Shown here in pieces: positions 26,581 to 36,118 of a stretch of DNA of 64,000 nt. The DNA comes from Chryseotalea sp. WA131a. GTDB lineage: Bacteria > Bacteroidota > Bacteroidia > Cytophagales > Cyclobacteriaceae. The position numbers and the translations under genes are program-made. The notes beneath the pieces were generated by a model, which worked only from the letters and a program-made list of their open reading frames with translations, was not told the DNA's origin and searched no databases. Each line of letters begins with the position of its first letter. The first letter of the stretch is position 1. The stretch is from NCBI GenBank assembly GCA_025370075.1, contig CP073016.1, forward strand, positions 4,030,001-4,094,000, read 5' to 3'.

Positions 26581-28860
26581 TCCAAGATGTTCATTCTTTT
26601 CGTGCAATTGTGCATCCACCACGGCAATGGCCGCCATGTTTACAATATCACGAATAGAACTGCCAAGCTGAAGTACGTGAACAGGTTTTTTCATTCCCAA
26701 TAATATTGGCCCAATAGCTTCTGCCCCGCCAATCTCCATCAACAACTTATAGGCGATGTTGCCAGAAGCAAGGTTTGGAAAAATCAATGTGTTTGCACCT
26801 TCTTTTGCCAAGGCACTAAAGGGATAAATTTCTTTTTGCAATTCGGTATCGAATGCTACGTTGGCTTGTATGTCGCCATCCAAAATCAATTCTGGATATT
26901 TTTGTTTGGCCAAGCGCACAGCCTCCTGTACTTTTTCGGGGATTTCTCCTTTGCTTGATCCGAAGTTGGAATAAGATAACACCGCCACGCGCGGTTCAAT
27001 ATCAAAAAACTTTACGCCCCGGGCAGCCAACCCAATAATGCCGACTAATTCATCGGCAGAAGGATTTACGTTCACTGTGCAATCAGCAAAAAAGAATGTT
27101 CCTTTTTTATTCATGATGATGTACATGCCGGCCACTCGATTTACACCTTCGCTCATGCCAATGATTTGCAGCGAGGGCAAAATCGTTTTCGAATAATCTT
27201 TTGTCAATCCACTGATCAGTGCATCGGCTTTGCCGAACTCCACCATCATGGCGCCAAACACATTTCGGTCTCGCATTTGACGTTCTGCTTCTTTCATTGT
27301 AATGCCCTTGCGTTTGCGTTTTTCGAAGTAAGCCTCCGCATATTTTTTAGTCAGTTCTTTCTCTTCGCGCGGGTCAATGATTTCGCATCCGCTTAAGTCT
27401 AACTGATGCTGCTGAATCAATTGTTGTATTTCCGTACGACTGCCCAACAATACAGGGTGTGCAATTTCTTCGTCTTGAAGAATTTGAGCGGCTTTCAAGA
27501 TTTTATGATGATCGGCCTCGGCAAACAAAATGCGCTTTGGTTTTTTCTTGGCCAGGTCAATGATGTGCGAAGTTAATTTTTGATTGATGCCAATTCGCTT
27601 GAGCAAATCAACATGATATTGCCCCCAATCGGATATCGGTTTTTTAGCAATTCCCGAATCCATAGCCGCTTTTGCAACAGCAGGAGATACCGTAGTAATC
27701 AATCGTGGGTCGAGCGGTTTGGGAATTAAGTATTCACGTCCAAATTGGATTTTATCGATGCCGTACGCTTGAAACACGATATCAGGTACGGGTTCTTTGG
27801 CCAAAGCAGCTAATGCATACACAGCAGCTAATTTCATTTCTTCGTTGATCTCGGTGGCACGCACATCGAGCGCACCGCGAAAAATATAGGGAAAGCCCAG
27901 CACATTATTTACTTGATTGGGATGATCGGATCGGCCCGTGCCCATGATCACATCAGGTCGAGATTTTTTGGCAAGGTCGTATGCGATTTCTGGATTGGGA
28001 TTGGCCAAGGCAAATACAATCGGATCTTTGGCCATGGCACGAATATCTTCCTGTTTTAAAATATCTGCTACGGAAAGCCCTACAAAAACGTCAGCCCCTT
28101 TCACCGCTTCTTGTAGCGTGGTCACTTTCCGTTCGGTTGCAAATTCCAGTTTAGAAACATCTAACCCAGGTCGATTTTTATGAATCACCCCTTTGCTATC
28201 GCACATGATTAGGTTTTCTTTTTTCAACCCCAATGCGAGATACAACTTCGTACACGATACAGCCGCAGCCCCTGCTCCATTCACCACCAACACTATTTCA
28301 CTCATTTTTTTCCCCACAATTTCTAATGCATTTAACAGCGCAGCACTTGAAATAATGGCCGTTCCATGCTGGTCATCGTGCATGATGGGGATGTTCATCT
28401 TCTCGCGCAATTCGGTTTCGATCTTGAAACACTCGGGTGCTTTGATGTCTTCGAGATTGATGCCGCCAAAAGTAGGCTCCAGCGATTTTACAATTTTGAT
28501 GAAGGCATCAGGATCTTCTTCATCTATTTCAATATCAAAACTATCGATGCCGGCATATTTCTTAAACAACACTGCTTTGCCTTCCATCACGGGTTTAGCG
28601 GCTTCGGGGCCAATATTGCCTAATCCAAGTACTGCCGTTCCGTTTGAGATAACAGCTACTAAGTTTCCCTTACTGGTGTACTTGTAAACATCTTCTTTGT
28701 TGGCAGCAATTTCTTTACAAGGCTCGGCCACACCGGGTGAATAGGCGAGTGCTAAATCAAGTTGCGAACTAAGTTGCTTAGTGGGGGTGACTTCAATTTT
28801 TCCGGGCTGCCCTTGCGTGTGATAATCAAGGGCATCTTGCCTGCGTATTTTTATAGACAT
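26578..28860 (-). CDS. maeB: NADP-dependent malic enzyme with phosphotransacetylase-like C-terminal domain
   Basis: The 760-residue product is a MaeB-type hybrid. Residues about 1-430 form the malic enzyme, which decarboxylates malate to pyruvate and yields NADPH; visible motifs are LALAYSPGVAEPCKEI, NGTAVLGLGNIGPEA, the HDDQHGTAI metal site and the VVNGAGAAAVSC nucleotide-binding loop. Residues about 430-760 resemble phosphate acetyltransferase (RILFAEADHHKILKAA ... GPILLGMKKPVHVLQLGSS) and in known MaeB proteins serve allosteric control by acetyl-CoA rather than catalysis. The gene is intact. A TATCTTTC box (28880-28887, minus strand) is a candidate -7 promoter element. The stop codon lies in the octamer repeat. 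Confidence 0.96.
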   Translation of the reverse strand: MSIKIRRQDALDYHTQGQPGKIEVTPTKQLSSQLDLALAYSPGVAEPCKEIAANKEDVYKYTSKGNLVAVISNGTAVLGLGNIGPEAAKPVMEGKAVLFKKYAGIDSFDIEIDEEDPDAFIKIVKSLEPTFGGINLEDIKAPECFKIETELREKMNIPIMHDDQHGTAIISSAALLNALEIVGKKMSEIVLVVNGAGAAAVSCTKLYLALGLKKENLIMCDSKGVIHKNRPGLDVSKLEFATERKVTTLQEAVKGADVFVGLSVADILKQEDIRAMAKDPIVFALANPNPEIAYDLAKKSRPDVIMGTGRSDHPNQVNNVLGFPYIFRGALDVRATEINEEMKLAAVYALAALAKEPVPDIVFQAYGIDKIQFGREYLIPKPLDPRLITTVSPAVAKAAMDSGIAKKPISDWGQYHVDLLKRIGINQKLTSHIIDLAKKKPKRILFAEADHHKILKAAQILQDEEIAHPVLLGSRTEIQQLIQQHQLDLSGCEIIDPREEKELTKKYAEAYFEKRKRKGITMKEAERQMRDRNVFGAMMVEFGKADALISGLTKDYSKTILPSLQIIGMSEGVNRVAGMYIIMNKKGTFFFADCTVNVNPSADELVGIIGLAARGVKFFDIEPRVAVLSYSNFGSSKGEIPEKVQEAVRLAKQKYPELILDGDIQANVAFDTELQKEIYPFSALAKEGANTLIFPNLASGNIAYKLLMEIGGAEAIGPILLGMKKPVHVLQLGSSIRDIVNMAAIAVVDAQLHEKNEHLG

Positions 28861-29004
28861 TATTTAATCAGTTAAGAGTGAAAGATAAGTAGAATTTGGA
28901 AAACTAGAATGGAAAATAGTGGCACCATAAAAATCTCTACTAAATTAGTAGGATAAATAAAATTTCGATCAATTATCAGTAAAAGAATAGTGAGTTTAGC
29001 CAAT

Positions 29005-29040
29005 AAAAAAGTCGCCCGTGATTAATGCATGGGCGACTTT
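29005..29040 (-). terminator. Terminator after the M28 peptidase gene
   Basis: GTCGCCC (29011-29017) and GGGCGAC (29031-29037) form a 7-bp GC-rich stem, extended by A-T pairs, around a 13-base loop. On the minus strand the stem is followed by a T run (A residues at 29005-29010). It lies just past the stop at 29058. Confidence 0.8.
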
Positions 29041-29057
29041 ACAACGGTTGCTTCTTT

Positions 29058-30572
29058 CTACTTCTTGTCCACCAGTAGTCGGTTATCACGATTGGCAATT
29101 TCCCACGCAGTATAAAATGCGGTGCGCGCGCGTTTGGCCAATAAGTCAAACTCAATTTTGCTCACCTCATCGCTCACTTGGTGGTAGTCTTCGTGGATGC
29201 CATCAAAGAAAAATACAATGGGAATTCCCTTCTTGGCAAAATTCCAATGATCAGAACGCTTGTACAAATTGGTAGGATGGTTTTCATCATTGTACAAATA
29301 ATCGAAATCTAACTTCTCGTATGTTTTGTTATTGCGCTCGTTGATCTCGTGCAACTCGCTGGATAATTTATCGGCACCAATCACATACACATAATCGGGT
29401 TTGCCTTTGTGCTCGGGGTCACGTCTGCCAATCATATCAATGTTAATATCCACAACCGTATTGGCCAACGGAAAAACGGGGTGCTCAGAATAATATTCAG
29501 AGCCGAACAATCCTTGCTCCTCGCCTGTCACCGTCATAAACAAAATGCTTCTGCGGGGGCCTTTGCCTTCTTTCTTGGCTTGGGTAAATGCCTTGGCAAT
29601 TTGAAGTACACTCACCGTGCCCGAGCCATCATCGTCAGCACCGTTGTTGATTTGATCGCCCGTAGTGCCATCGTTTTTACCAATGTGGTCGTAGTGCGAA
29701 GTGATCACCACTACTTCGTCTTTTTTGTCGGTGCCTTCCATGAAACCCAATATGTTTTCTGATTTTACGATGGAAGAAGCCATGCTAACCTGATAGCTAA
29801 GTTTTGCTGGCTTGATTTTCTTCAACGCTTTTTTGGCCACATCGGCCTTGGCAGCATCTTGCAATTTTACAAGCGTGGTTGAAAAAACTTTTTCTGCAGC
29901 TTCGGGGCTCAAAAAGAAAATGCCTTTGTTAGGACTGTTTGGATTAGGTTTTTCCAATGACAGATTACCGCCTGATGAATAGCCTTGCATCTGCCCTGCA
30001 AACATTTTAAATTCATCTTGCTTTCCTTGCGGAATGACAAAAACCATTTTTGCCCCTTTATCGCGCACTGTTGCTACCAATTTCCGCAAGCCCGATAAAA
30101 TGTTAAACGACAATGGCTCGCTTAAAATAGCAACTGCTTTATCTTTTACGTCAAGGTATGCCAAGTCTGCTTCAGAGCCATTTCCAGCAAAAATAATTTC
30201 AGCAGCAATCTCTCCTCCACTATCAGCGGAGCCCAAATACATGATTTCGCCAAAGTTGGAATAGTTGGTGGTACCCGTCTTCACATAAATATCACCGGGC
30301 TTGATCGAGTACAATTCGATGGGCATGTAGTACGAACCATTCACGGGTGCACTTAAACCCAATTCACTAAAATAATTACTGATAAATGCTGCGGCCATTT
30401 TCTGCCCACGTGTGCCGGTCTTGCGACCTTCCAGTGCATCGGAAGCAAGAATGGAAAGATTTTCTTTCAACTCAACCTCTTTAATGATGCTTGCATATTT
30501 GCTCACGGTAGCATTTTGGGCACTTGCCCAAATAGAGAGCAACAGAACAAAAGGGGTAATCAATTTTTTCAT
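29058..30572 (-). CDS. Secreted M28-family zinc aminopeptidase
   Basis: The 504-residue product has a signal peptide ending ASAQ (residue 19) and an M28 di-zinc peptidase domain with an inserted PA-like region at about 120-240. Metal ligands and catalytic residues can be placed: H293 and D295 (SHYDH), D313 in NNGADDDGSG, E351/E352 in TGEEQGLFGSE, D379 in NIDMIGR and H464 in YHQVSDE. It should remove N-terminal amino acids from peptides in the periplasm or outside the cell. It is a single-gene unit with its own terminator. No T9SS sorting tail is visible. Confidence 0.93.
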   Translation of the reverse strand: MKKLITPFVLLLSIWASAQNATVSKYASIIKEVELKENLSILASDALEGRKTGTRGQKMAAAFISNYFSELGLSAPVNGSYYMPIELYSIKPGDIYVKTGTTNYSNFGEIMYLGSADSGGEIAAEIIFAGNGSEADLAYLDVKDKAVAILSEPLSFNILSGLRKLVATVRDKGAKMVFVIPQGKQDEFKMFAGQMQGYSSGGNLSLEKPNPNSPNKGIFFLSPEAAEKVFSTTLVKLQDAAKADVAKKALKKIKPAKLSYQVSMASSIVKSENILGFMEGTDKKDEVVVITSHYDHIGKNDGTTGDQINNGADDDGSGTVSVLQIAKAFTQAKKEGKGPRRSILFMTVTGEEQGLFGSEYYSEHPVFPLANTVVDINIDMIGRRDPEHKGKPDYVYVIGADKLSSELHEINERNNKTYEKLDFDYLYNDENHPTNLYKRSDHWNFAKKGIPIVFFFDGIHEDYHQVSDEVSKIEFDLLAKRARTAFYTAWEIANRDNRLLVDKK

Positions 30573-30657
30573 CAGGCGAATTTTTGGTTAATAATTGAAG
30601 GTGCGAAATAAAGGATTATTTGGTGCTGAAACGAAACGGAAAGTAAATTTGATTTAC

Positions 30658-31818
30658 TTAAAAGCGGCTTTTGCGCCATAAATCAATGGTGCTGTACCAC
30701 GCCTCCATAAAACGTTTATCCCGAAGCAATACATAATTGTCGGCATCATAAATGCTGCCTGCTTTCACAAAGGTGAAACGTGAATTGGTGCCACGGTAAT
30801 ACCACACTTCATTCCCTTGATTTTTAGAAACTTCATCAGGAACCCCAAAAACGGTATAGATCATGCCGCGATCGGTTTTCCATCCTTCTTTAAAAGAACT
30901 GAAATAACGGTTGGCCAACTCTACACGTTGAAAATAACTGCGCATAAAATTTCGAGCACGGTCTTTGTCTCGCGTAATGTCTAAAATGACTTTATCAAAT
31001 TTTGGTTTATCGCCCTTGGCACCTACCAACTGCTTAAATTCATCAGGGGTGGTGATGAACAGCAACGGCCAAATCAAGTCATCAATCTTGGCGAGTTTTG
31101 GATAACTTTCATCCAATACTCTCAGAGCAAATCCATCGGCTGCCACTGTATCTTGCTGAAAAAGATACAAACCGATTCGCTTGGGAATAAACGACCCGCC
31201 AGGGGCAATCTTAAAAGTAGAATCATGAAATAAAAACTGATCGGTGGGTATTGCCTTTTCCGAGAAAGGTGGTAAAGGAGCGCTAAATTCTCGATTATAA
31301 AATGAAACGTAGATTATTTTTCCAGATTGATTGCTAAGGGTGTAGCGTTTTTTGAATGTAGCAAAATGATCTGAGATCCAACCGTTCTCATCTTCCAGCC
31401 AACCTGAAGTTGGGTAAATGGGATCCATGAATTGGTAATAGTACCACGCTTTTTGCGTTTCATTGTTCACCACTTTTGCCAACAACAGCCACGGCTTAGG
31501 CGATGGGGCAAAAATCAATTGCCCTTTTCGTTGATTGGCGTTGCTGACCGTCACCGAATCCTTTTCATTTACCGACAGCACATCGCGCGAAGAAAAGGAT
31601 AAACGTTTCTCCCAGGTGATGGTATAGCGCTCCACACCGGGAGCCAAACTTTTCAATTGATAGTGAACCATCCATTGATTGGTTTCGCGTACCAAGTTCA
31701 ATTGTAGCGACACTTCATTTTGTGGATTATACCAATGGCTAAAATTCAAGCCGGTAATGGCCTGACCACTTGTCTGAAAGGAAAAAAGGAGACAAGCATA
31801 GAATAGGCTTCTCTTCAT
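30658..31818 (-). CDS. GWxTD domain-containing secreted protein
   Basis: The 386-residue product has a signal peptide (MKRSLFYACLLFSFQTSGQA) and a C-terminal GWxTD domain, a Bacteroidota/Acidobacteria family named for the motif seen here as EGWKTDRGMIYTVFGVPDEV. The region before it (residues about 280-330) includes the usual RDKDRARNFMRSYFQRVELAN segment. The function is unknown. The open frame reaches 31968, but the start at 31816-31818 gives a clean signal peptide, and the longer version would overlap the divergent methyltransferase gene. Confidence 0.87.
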   Translation of the reverse strand: MKRSLFYACLLFSFQTSGQAITGLNFSHWYNPQNEVSLQLNLVRETNQWMVHYQLKSLAPGVERYTITWEKRLSFSSRDVLSVNEKDSVTVSNANQRKGQLIFAPSPKPWLLLAKVVNNETQKAWYYYQFMDPIYPTSGWLEDENGWISDHFATFKKRYTLSNQSGKIIYVSFYNREFSAPLPPFSEKAIPTDQFLFHDSTFKIAPGGSFIPKRIGLYLFQQDTVAADGFALRVLDESYPKLAKIDDLIWPLLFITTPDEFKQLVGAKGDKPKFDKVILDITRDKDRARNFMRSYFQRVELANRYFSSFKEGWKTDRGMIYTVFGVPDEVSKNQGNEVWYYRGTNSRFTFVKAGSIYDADNYVLLRDKRFMEAWYSTIDLWRKSRF

Positions 31819-31884
31819 AACTGTGCGAAAATCGATGCTGCTCAAGTAACTTGCGTTTACAACGATAAAATTAAGCAATTCGGC

Positions 31885-31892
31885 TATTTTTG
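31885..31892 (+). promoter_or_regulatory. Candidate -7 element of the methyltransferase gene
   Basis: TATTTTTG fits the Bacteroidota TAnnTTTG consensus and lies 17 bases before the ATG. No clear TTTG box is found at the usual 19-21 base distance, so this is tentative. Confidence 0.35.
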
Positions 31893-31909
31893 CAGGATAA
31901 TTTTTTTGA

Positions 31910-32686
31910 ATGGCCTCTGTATTTACCACCGAAATCGCTTCTGACTCCATTGCTTCTGATAACCCCATCCATCAACGCTTGCTAAAAGCGTATGTATTGA
32001 CCGCAGACTATGTGCATGGCGATCTGTTGGAGGTTGGCTGTGGCGAAGGCCGCGGCATCAACTGGTTGTTGCCAAAAGTAAATTCCTTTGCCGCCATTGA
32101 TAAGATAGATACGATCATCGAAGTACTGAGAAATCAGTTCCCCAACGTAAAATTCACTTCTGATTTTATACCTCCGCTGCGTGCGTATGCCGACAACTCC
32201 TTTGATTGGGTAGTAAGTTTTCAGGTAATCGAGCACATCCAAGAAGACGGATTCTTTTTGAAAGAAATACATCGGGTATTAAAACCAGGTGGGCGCGCTT
32301 TGTTAACCACGCCCAACCGACCGATGTCACTGTCGCGAAACCCGTGGCATATCCGTGAATACACGGCTGAAGAGCTGACTCAATTGGCGAAAAAATACTT
32401 TTCACATGTGAGCATGAAAGGCATTACCGGAAACGAAAAAGTGATGCAGTACTACGAGCAAAACAAGCAATCGGTAAACCGCTTGATGCGGTGGGACGTT
32501 TTCAATTTACAATACAAATTACCTGCTTCCATTTTGCGCATTCCCTATGAATTACTCAACCGACTTAACCGCAATAAACTAAAAGGTGGTGCCAGCGAAT
32601 TGGTGCAGAGCATTCAGCATCAAGATTACTTACTGGCAGAAGATGCTTCCACAGCACTGGACTTATTTTTGGAGGTGAGAAAGTAG
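31910..32686 (+). CDS. Class I SAM-dependent methyltransferase
   Basis: The 258-residue product has the class I methyltransferase core: motif I LLEVGCGEGRG, an acidic strand-2 end (AAIDKID), the SFDWVVSFQVIEHI post-motif and the HRVLKPGGRALLTTPN strand. This matches the UbiE/Methyltransf_11 group that acts on small molecules or lipids; the substrate cannot be told from sequence. The C-terminal hundred residues are extra and basic. It is divergent from the GWxTD gene across a gap of about 90 bases containing TATTTTTG at 31885-31892, a good -7 element. Confidence 0.88.
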   Translation: MASVFTTEIASDSIASDNPIHQRLLKAYVLTADYVHGDLLEVGCGEGRGINWLLPKVNSFAAIDKIDTIIEVLRNQFPNVKFTSDFIPPLRAYADNSFDWVVSFQVIEHIQEDGFFLKEIHRVLKPGGRALLTTPNRPMSLSRNPWHIREYTAEELTQLAKKYFSHVSMKGITGNEKVMQYYEQNKQSVNRLMRWDVFNLQYKLPASILRIPYELLNRLNRNKLKGGASELVQSIQHQDYLLAEDASTALDLFLEVRK

Positions 32687-32875
32687 TGTATCAGATAACT
32701 TAGGATAGCAAAGCTTTGTACTTTCTGAATCTTCTAAATTTCTTCCTATTCCTTTTTGAGGGGTGTATTCATCCAGTAATTAGAACCATCATTATGAAGG
32801 CCATATTTTTTAACCCTTGAGAATGTGGTACGGTCTTATCAATAAACAATGAATCCGCGACATTTTTTATGATGG

Positions 32876-33313
32876 ATGAAAATGAGCGGTAGCTACTCTG
32901 GTGGCAGCTATCGGATTCGCAATCGGTACTCTTCAACTAGTGGTTCTCTTTCTGGCAAAATTGAAGCATTTCCAGAGAAAACATTTATGCCGCCTCAATC
33001 ATTCATTGAAGAGAAGAGGCAAATTGCCCAAAATAAATTCCTCTCTTTGGCAACCCCGCTCGAAGCAAAAGTAAAAATTAAGAACATCTACAACGCAGAG
33101 GTAAACGGAAAGTCGAGAGAGTTTAGTGAAAAGGATTCTCCGTTTAGCTTTAGAAGCTACCTTTCTTATTACTTTTCAGAGAATTCAGCCCAAGTGTTTC
33201 ACATTGAAACAAAATTTTGGACAAAGGAGGTTGTGGAAGTAAAGATTCCTCCCAGCGACAAACTTAATCGACCAGCCAACCAAATGTATTTTAAAAGGCC
33301 GCTAGAAAATTAA
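32876..33313 (+). CDS. Hypothetical protein
   Basis: I do not recognise this 145-residue protein. The N-terminus is rich in Ser, Gly, Tyr and Arg (SGSYSGGSYRIRNRYSSTSG), there is no signal peptide or membrane helix, and the rest is charged with a predicted helix (EEKRQIAQNKFLSLATPLEA) followed by beta-like stretches. It could be the remaining part of a longer protein, as nothing marks a complete domain. The gene lies alone between the methyltransferase and tex, convergent with tex with only a dozen bases between stops. The 190 bases upstream hold nothing that I can identify. Confidence 0.55.
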   Translation: MKMSGSYSGGSYRIRNRYSSTSGSLSGKIEAFPEKTFMPPQSFIEEKRQIAQNKFLSLATPLEAKVKIKNIYNAEVNGKSREFSEKDSPFSFRSYLSYYFSENSAQVFHIETKFWTKEVVEVKIPPSDKLNRPANQMYFKRPLEN

Positions 33314-33325
33314 AATACGCCTTGC

Positions 33326-35659
33326 TTACTTCTTATATTTATTCATCAGCATCGCCAACTTCTCTTCCATTGAAAGTTCAGGAGCTTTTGGTTTGGCAGG
33401 TGGCACATCATGCCTCCTTTGAATGCTCTGAGTTGAAGGAACCGGTTTAGTTTTTGGCTGATGTTTGACTGGTTTGGTTTCAGCTACGACCTGGTCTGCA
33501 AACGGATTCGTTTTCATCGATAAACCAATGCGCTTGCGCTCAACGTCCACTTCCACTACTGTAACTTTTACTTTTTGTTGAACGGCCACGGCCTTGTTGG
33601 GGTCTTTCACAAACGTGTCAGACAAATGACTGATGTGTACCAACCCATCTTGGTGCACGCCAATATCTACAAACGCTCCAAAGTTGGTTACGTTGGTTAC
33701 AATACCAGGCAAACTCATTCCGATTTTTAGATCGGCCACTGTGTTAACACCCTCGGTAAAACTAAAGACCTCAAACGACTCACGCGGGTCGCGACCGGGC
33801 TTTTCTAATTCTGTTAAAATATCTTGTAGCGTGGGCAAGCCAACTTTTTCGTTGATGTATTTTTCCAATTGCAATTGCTTGCGAAGCTCTGCTTTGGTCA
33901 TCAACTCTTTCATGCTACAGCCTACATCAGTTGCCATCTGATTAACGATGGGATAACTCTCAGGGTGTACGGCACTGGCATCCAACGGATTTTCAGAAGA
34001 AGAAATGCGCAAAAAACCTGCGGCTTGTTCAAATACTTTTTCACCAAAGCGGTTGACTTGCATCAACTCTTCGCGGCTTTTAAACGGCCCGTTTTGATTG
34101 CGGAATTCTACAATATTTTTTGCCAATGCAGGGCTCAACCCGGCTACATATGAAAGTAATTCTTTGCTGGCCGTGTTAACTTCAACACCTACCGAGTTTA
34201 CACAATTCATCACCACATCATCCAAGCCCTGCTTCAATTTAATTTGATCTACATCGTGTTGGTATTGGCCCACGCCAATCGATTTGGCATCGATCTTCAC
34301 CAACTCAGCCAATGGATCCATCAATCGCCTGCCGATCGAAACCGCGCCTCGCACGGTAATGTCCTTGTCAGGAAATTCTTCACGGGCTGCTTCGGAGGCG
34401 GAGTAAACCGAAGCACCACTCTCGTTCACCATCACAATTAAAATGCGGTTGCTCAACCCAATGCCTTTTACAAAAGATTCGGTTTCGCGGCTGGCCGTGC
34501 CGTTGCCAATGGCGATCGCTTCAATTTTATATTCGTCACACAATTTTTTGATTAATGCCTCTGCTTTTGTTTTTTCGCCCTGGCCATTGTGTGGATAGAC
34601 TACATCGTGATGGATCAATTTGCTTTGCTTATCGAGGCATACCACTTTGCACCCCGTGCGAAAGCCCGGGTCAAGTGCCAAAACATTTTTCTGACCGAGT
34701 GGTGCTGCCAATAAAAGTTCTTTCAGGTTTGAGGCAAACACTTTAATGGCTTCTTCGTCAGCTTTCATTTTTGATTCCACCCGAATCTCTGTTTCCAACG
34801 AAGGGCTGAGTAATCGTTTGTATCCATCGGCAATGGCGAGCTTCACTTGTTCGCTGGCAGCATTTTCGGATTTTATATGAATGCGTTCGATGGCTTGAAT
34901 GGCCAACTCTTCGGGTGGTGCAATGGTGAGCGAAAGAATCCCTTCCTTCTCGCCTCTGCGCATGGCCAACAAGCGGTGCGAAGGCGTTTTTGAAATGGGT
35001 TCACTCCATTCAAAATAATCTTTGTATTTCTGCCCTTCGGCTTCTTTGCTTTTAAGCAGATGCGAAGATACCGTGCCTTCGCTCCAAAAAAGCTCACGCA
35101 CCTTTTTGCGTGTGTCAATGTGCTCGCTCACTTGCTCGGCAATAATATCGCGCGCACCGGCCAGCGCATCGGCAACGGATCCTACACCTTTTGCTTCGCC
35201 CACAAACGCCAGGGCAAAATCATCGACATCAAATTTTTCTTGCGAAAAAATTTTTTCTGCCAAGGGCTCCAAGCCTTTTTCTTTGGCAGCACTGGCGCGT
35301 GTTTTTCTTTTGGGGCGATACGGTAAATAAATATCTTCCAGTTCGGCTAGCGTTTCAGCAGTCACTACCAAACCCAGTAATTCGGGTGTTAGTTTACCTT
35401 GCTTTTCGATGGAGGCAATCACTGCCTCCTTGCGTTTATCCAGTTCTTCTAGTTGTTCCAATCGATCGCGCACGTTAGCAATCATCACTTCATCCATGCT
35501 GCCAGTTTTTTCTTTGCGATAGCGCGCAATAAACGGTATGGTGCCGCCTTCGGCCAACAATTCGGCAACAGCTTTTACGTTTTGAATAGGCAACCCGAAT
35601 TGCTGTGCACTTTGCTTTACCCAACGCTCGATGTTTTCTTTCTCAATCACTTTTTCCAT
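33326..35659 (-). CDS. tex: Tex-family transcription accessory / RNA-binding protein
   Basis: Tex is a highly conserved nucleic-acid-binding protein related to eukaryotic Spt6. The 777-residue product has the N-terminal Tex helices with PFIARYRKEKTGSMDEV, a YqgF-like RNase H fold (VLALDPGFRTGCKVVCLD), helix-hairpin-helix units (GLSPALAKNIVEFRNQNGPF) and an S1 RNA-binding domain (about 625-700; GIVTNVTNFGAFVDIGVHQDGLVHIS). After S1 there is a basic, proline-rich tail of about 70 residues ending in a short conserved helix (LSMEEKLAMLMNKYKK). The ATG at 35657-35659 gives the typical start; an upstream 16-codon extension is ignored. Confidence 0.95.
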   Translation of the reverse strand: MEKVIEKENIERWVKQSAQQFGLPIQNVKAVAELLAEGGTIPFIARYRKEKTGSMDEVMIANVRDRLEQLEELDKRKEAVIASIEKQGKLTPELLGLVVTAETLAELEDIYLPYRPKRKTRASAAKEKGLEPLAEKIFSQEKFDVDDFALAFVGEAKGVGSVADALAGARDIIAEQVSEHIDTRKKVRELFWSEGTVSSHLLKSKEAEGQKYKDYFEWSEPISKTPSHRLLAMRRGEKEGILSLTIAPPEELAIQAIERIHIKSENAASEQVKLAIADGYKRLLSPSLETEIRVESKMKADEEAIKVFASNLKELLLAAPLGQKNVLALDPGFRTGCKVVCLDKQSKLIHHDVVYPHNGQGEKTKAEALIKKLCDEYKIEAIAIGNGTASRETESFVKGIGLSNRILIVMVNESGASVYSASEAAREEFPDKDITVRGAVSIGRRLMDPLAELVKIDAKSIGVGQYQHDVDQIKLKQGLDDVVMNCVNSVGVEVNTASKELLSYVAGLSPALAKNIVEFRNQNGPFKSREELMQVNRFGEKVFEQAAGFLRISSSENPLDASAVHPESYPIVNQMATDVGCSMKELMTKAELRKQLQLEKYINEKVGLPTLQDILTELEKPGRDPRESFEVFSFTEGVNTVADLKIGMSLPGIVTNVTNFGAFVDIGVHQDGLVHISHLSDTFVKDPNKAVAVQQKVKVTVVEVDVERKRIGLSMKTNPFADQVVAETKPVKHQPKTKPVPSTQSIQRRHDVPPAKPKAPELSMEEKLAMLMNKYKK

Positions 35660-35801
35660 AAAATAAAAGGCAGCAAAAATAGGATTATTAATTGCAAGCA
35701 AAACCAAAGTGGCTGAGATTTTTTTGGATTGTTTATAGCCTTTAAAACTCGCGATTAGAATATTGTCAATACAATGCTTTCCCGTTATGGGAACTTTTCG
35801 A

Positions 35802-35809
35802 TACCTTTG
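35802..35809 (+). promoter_or_regulatory. Candidate -7 element of higBA, with possible operator upstream
   Basis: TACCTTTG fits TAnnTTTG exactly and lies 16 bases before the higB start codon. Just upstream, ATTGT (35762-35766) and ACAAT (35771-35775) form an inverted repeat that could be a HigA operator; this is inference from position. Confidence 0.45.
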
Positions 35810-35824
35810 ATTAAAATTTAGAAA

Positions 35825-36118
35825 GTGAGAGTTCTTTCAAAGCCAGTACTTCGAGATTTTTGGAAAAAGCACCCCGATTGTGAGGAACAGCTTAAGTCGT
35901 GGTATCGAGAGGCGGAGAAAAGTGAATGGAAGAATACCCATGATTTAAAGTTGGAGTACCCCTCGGCAAGTATTTTAGGTGATAATAGGGTGGTATTTAA
36001 TATTAAGGGCAATAGTTACAGACTAATTGTGAAAATTAACTTTCAATACCAAATGACTTGGATACGATTTGTGGGAACACACAAGGAATATGACAAGATA
36101 GATGCAACTAAAATTTGA
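35825..36118 (+). CDS. higB: HigB-family type II toxin (mRNA interferase)
   Basis: The 97-residue product is a RelE-superfamily HigB toxin, which in characterised members cuts mRNA on the ribosome. It matches the family along its length: RVLSKPVLRDFWKKHPD, the LKSWYREAEKSEWKN helix, SASILGDNRVVFNIKGN, YRLIVKINFQ and the C-terminal VRFVGTHKEYDKIDA-like end. The start is GTG at 35825; no ATG is available and the GTG gives the exact family N-terminus. The stop overlaps the antitoxin start (TGATG), the toxin-first order usual for higBA. Confidence 0.92.
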   Translation: MRVLSKPVLRDFWKKHPDCEEQLKSWYREAEKSEWKNTHDLKLEYPSASILGDNRVVFNIKGNSYRLIVKINFQYQMTWIRFVGTHKEYDKIDATKI

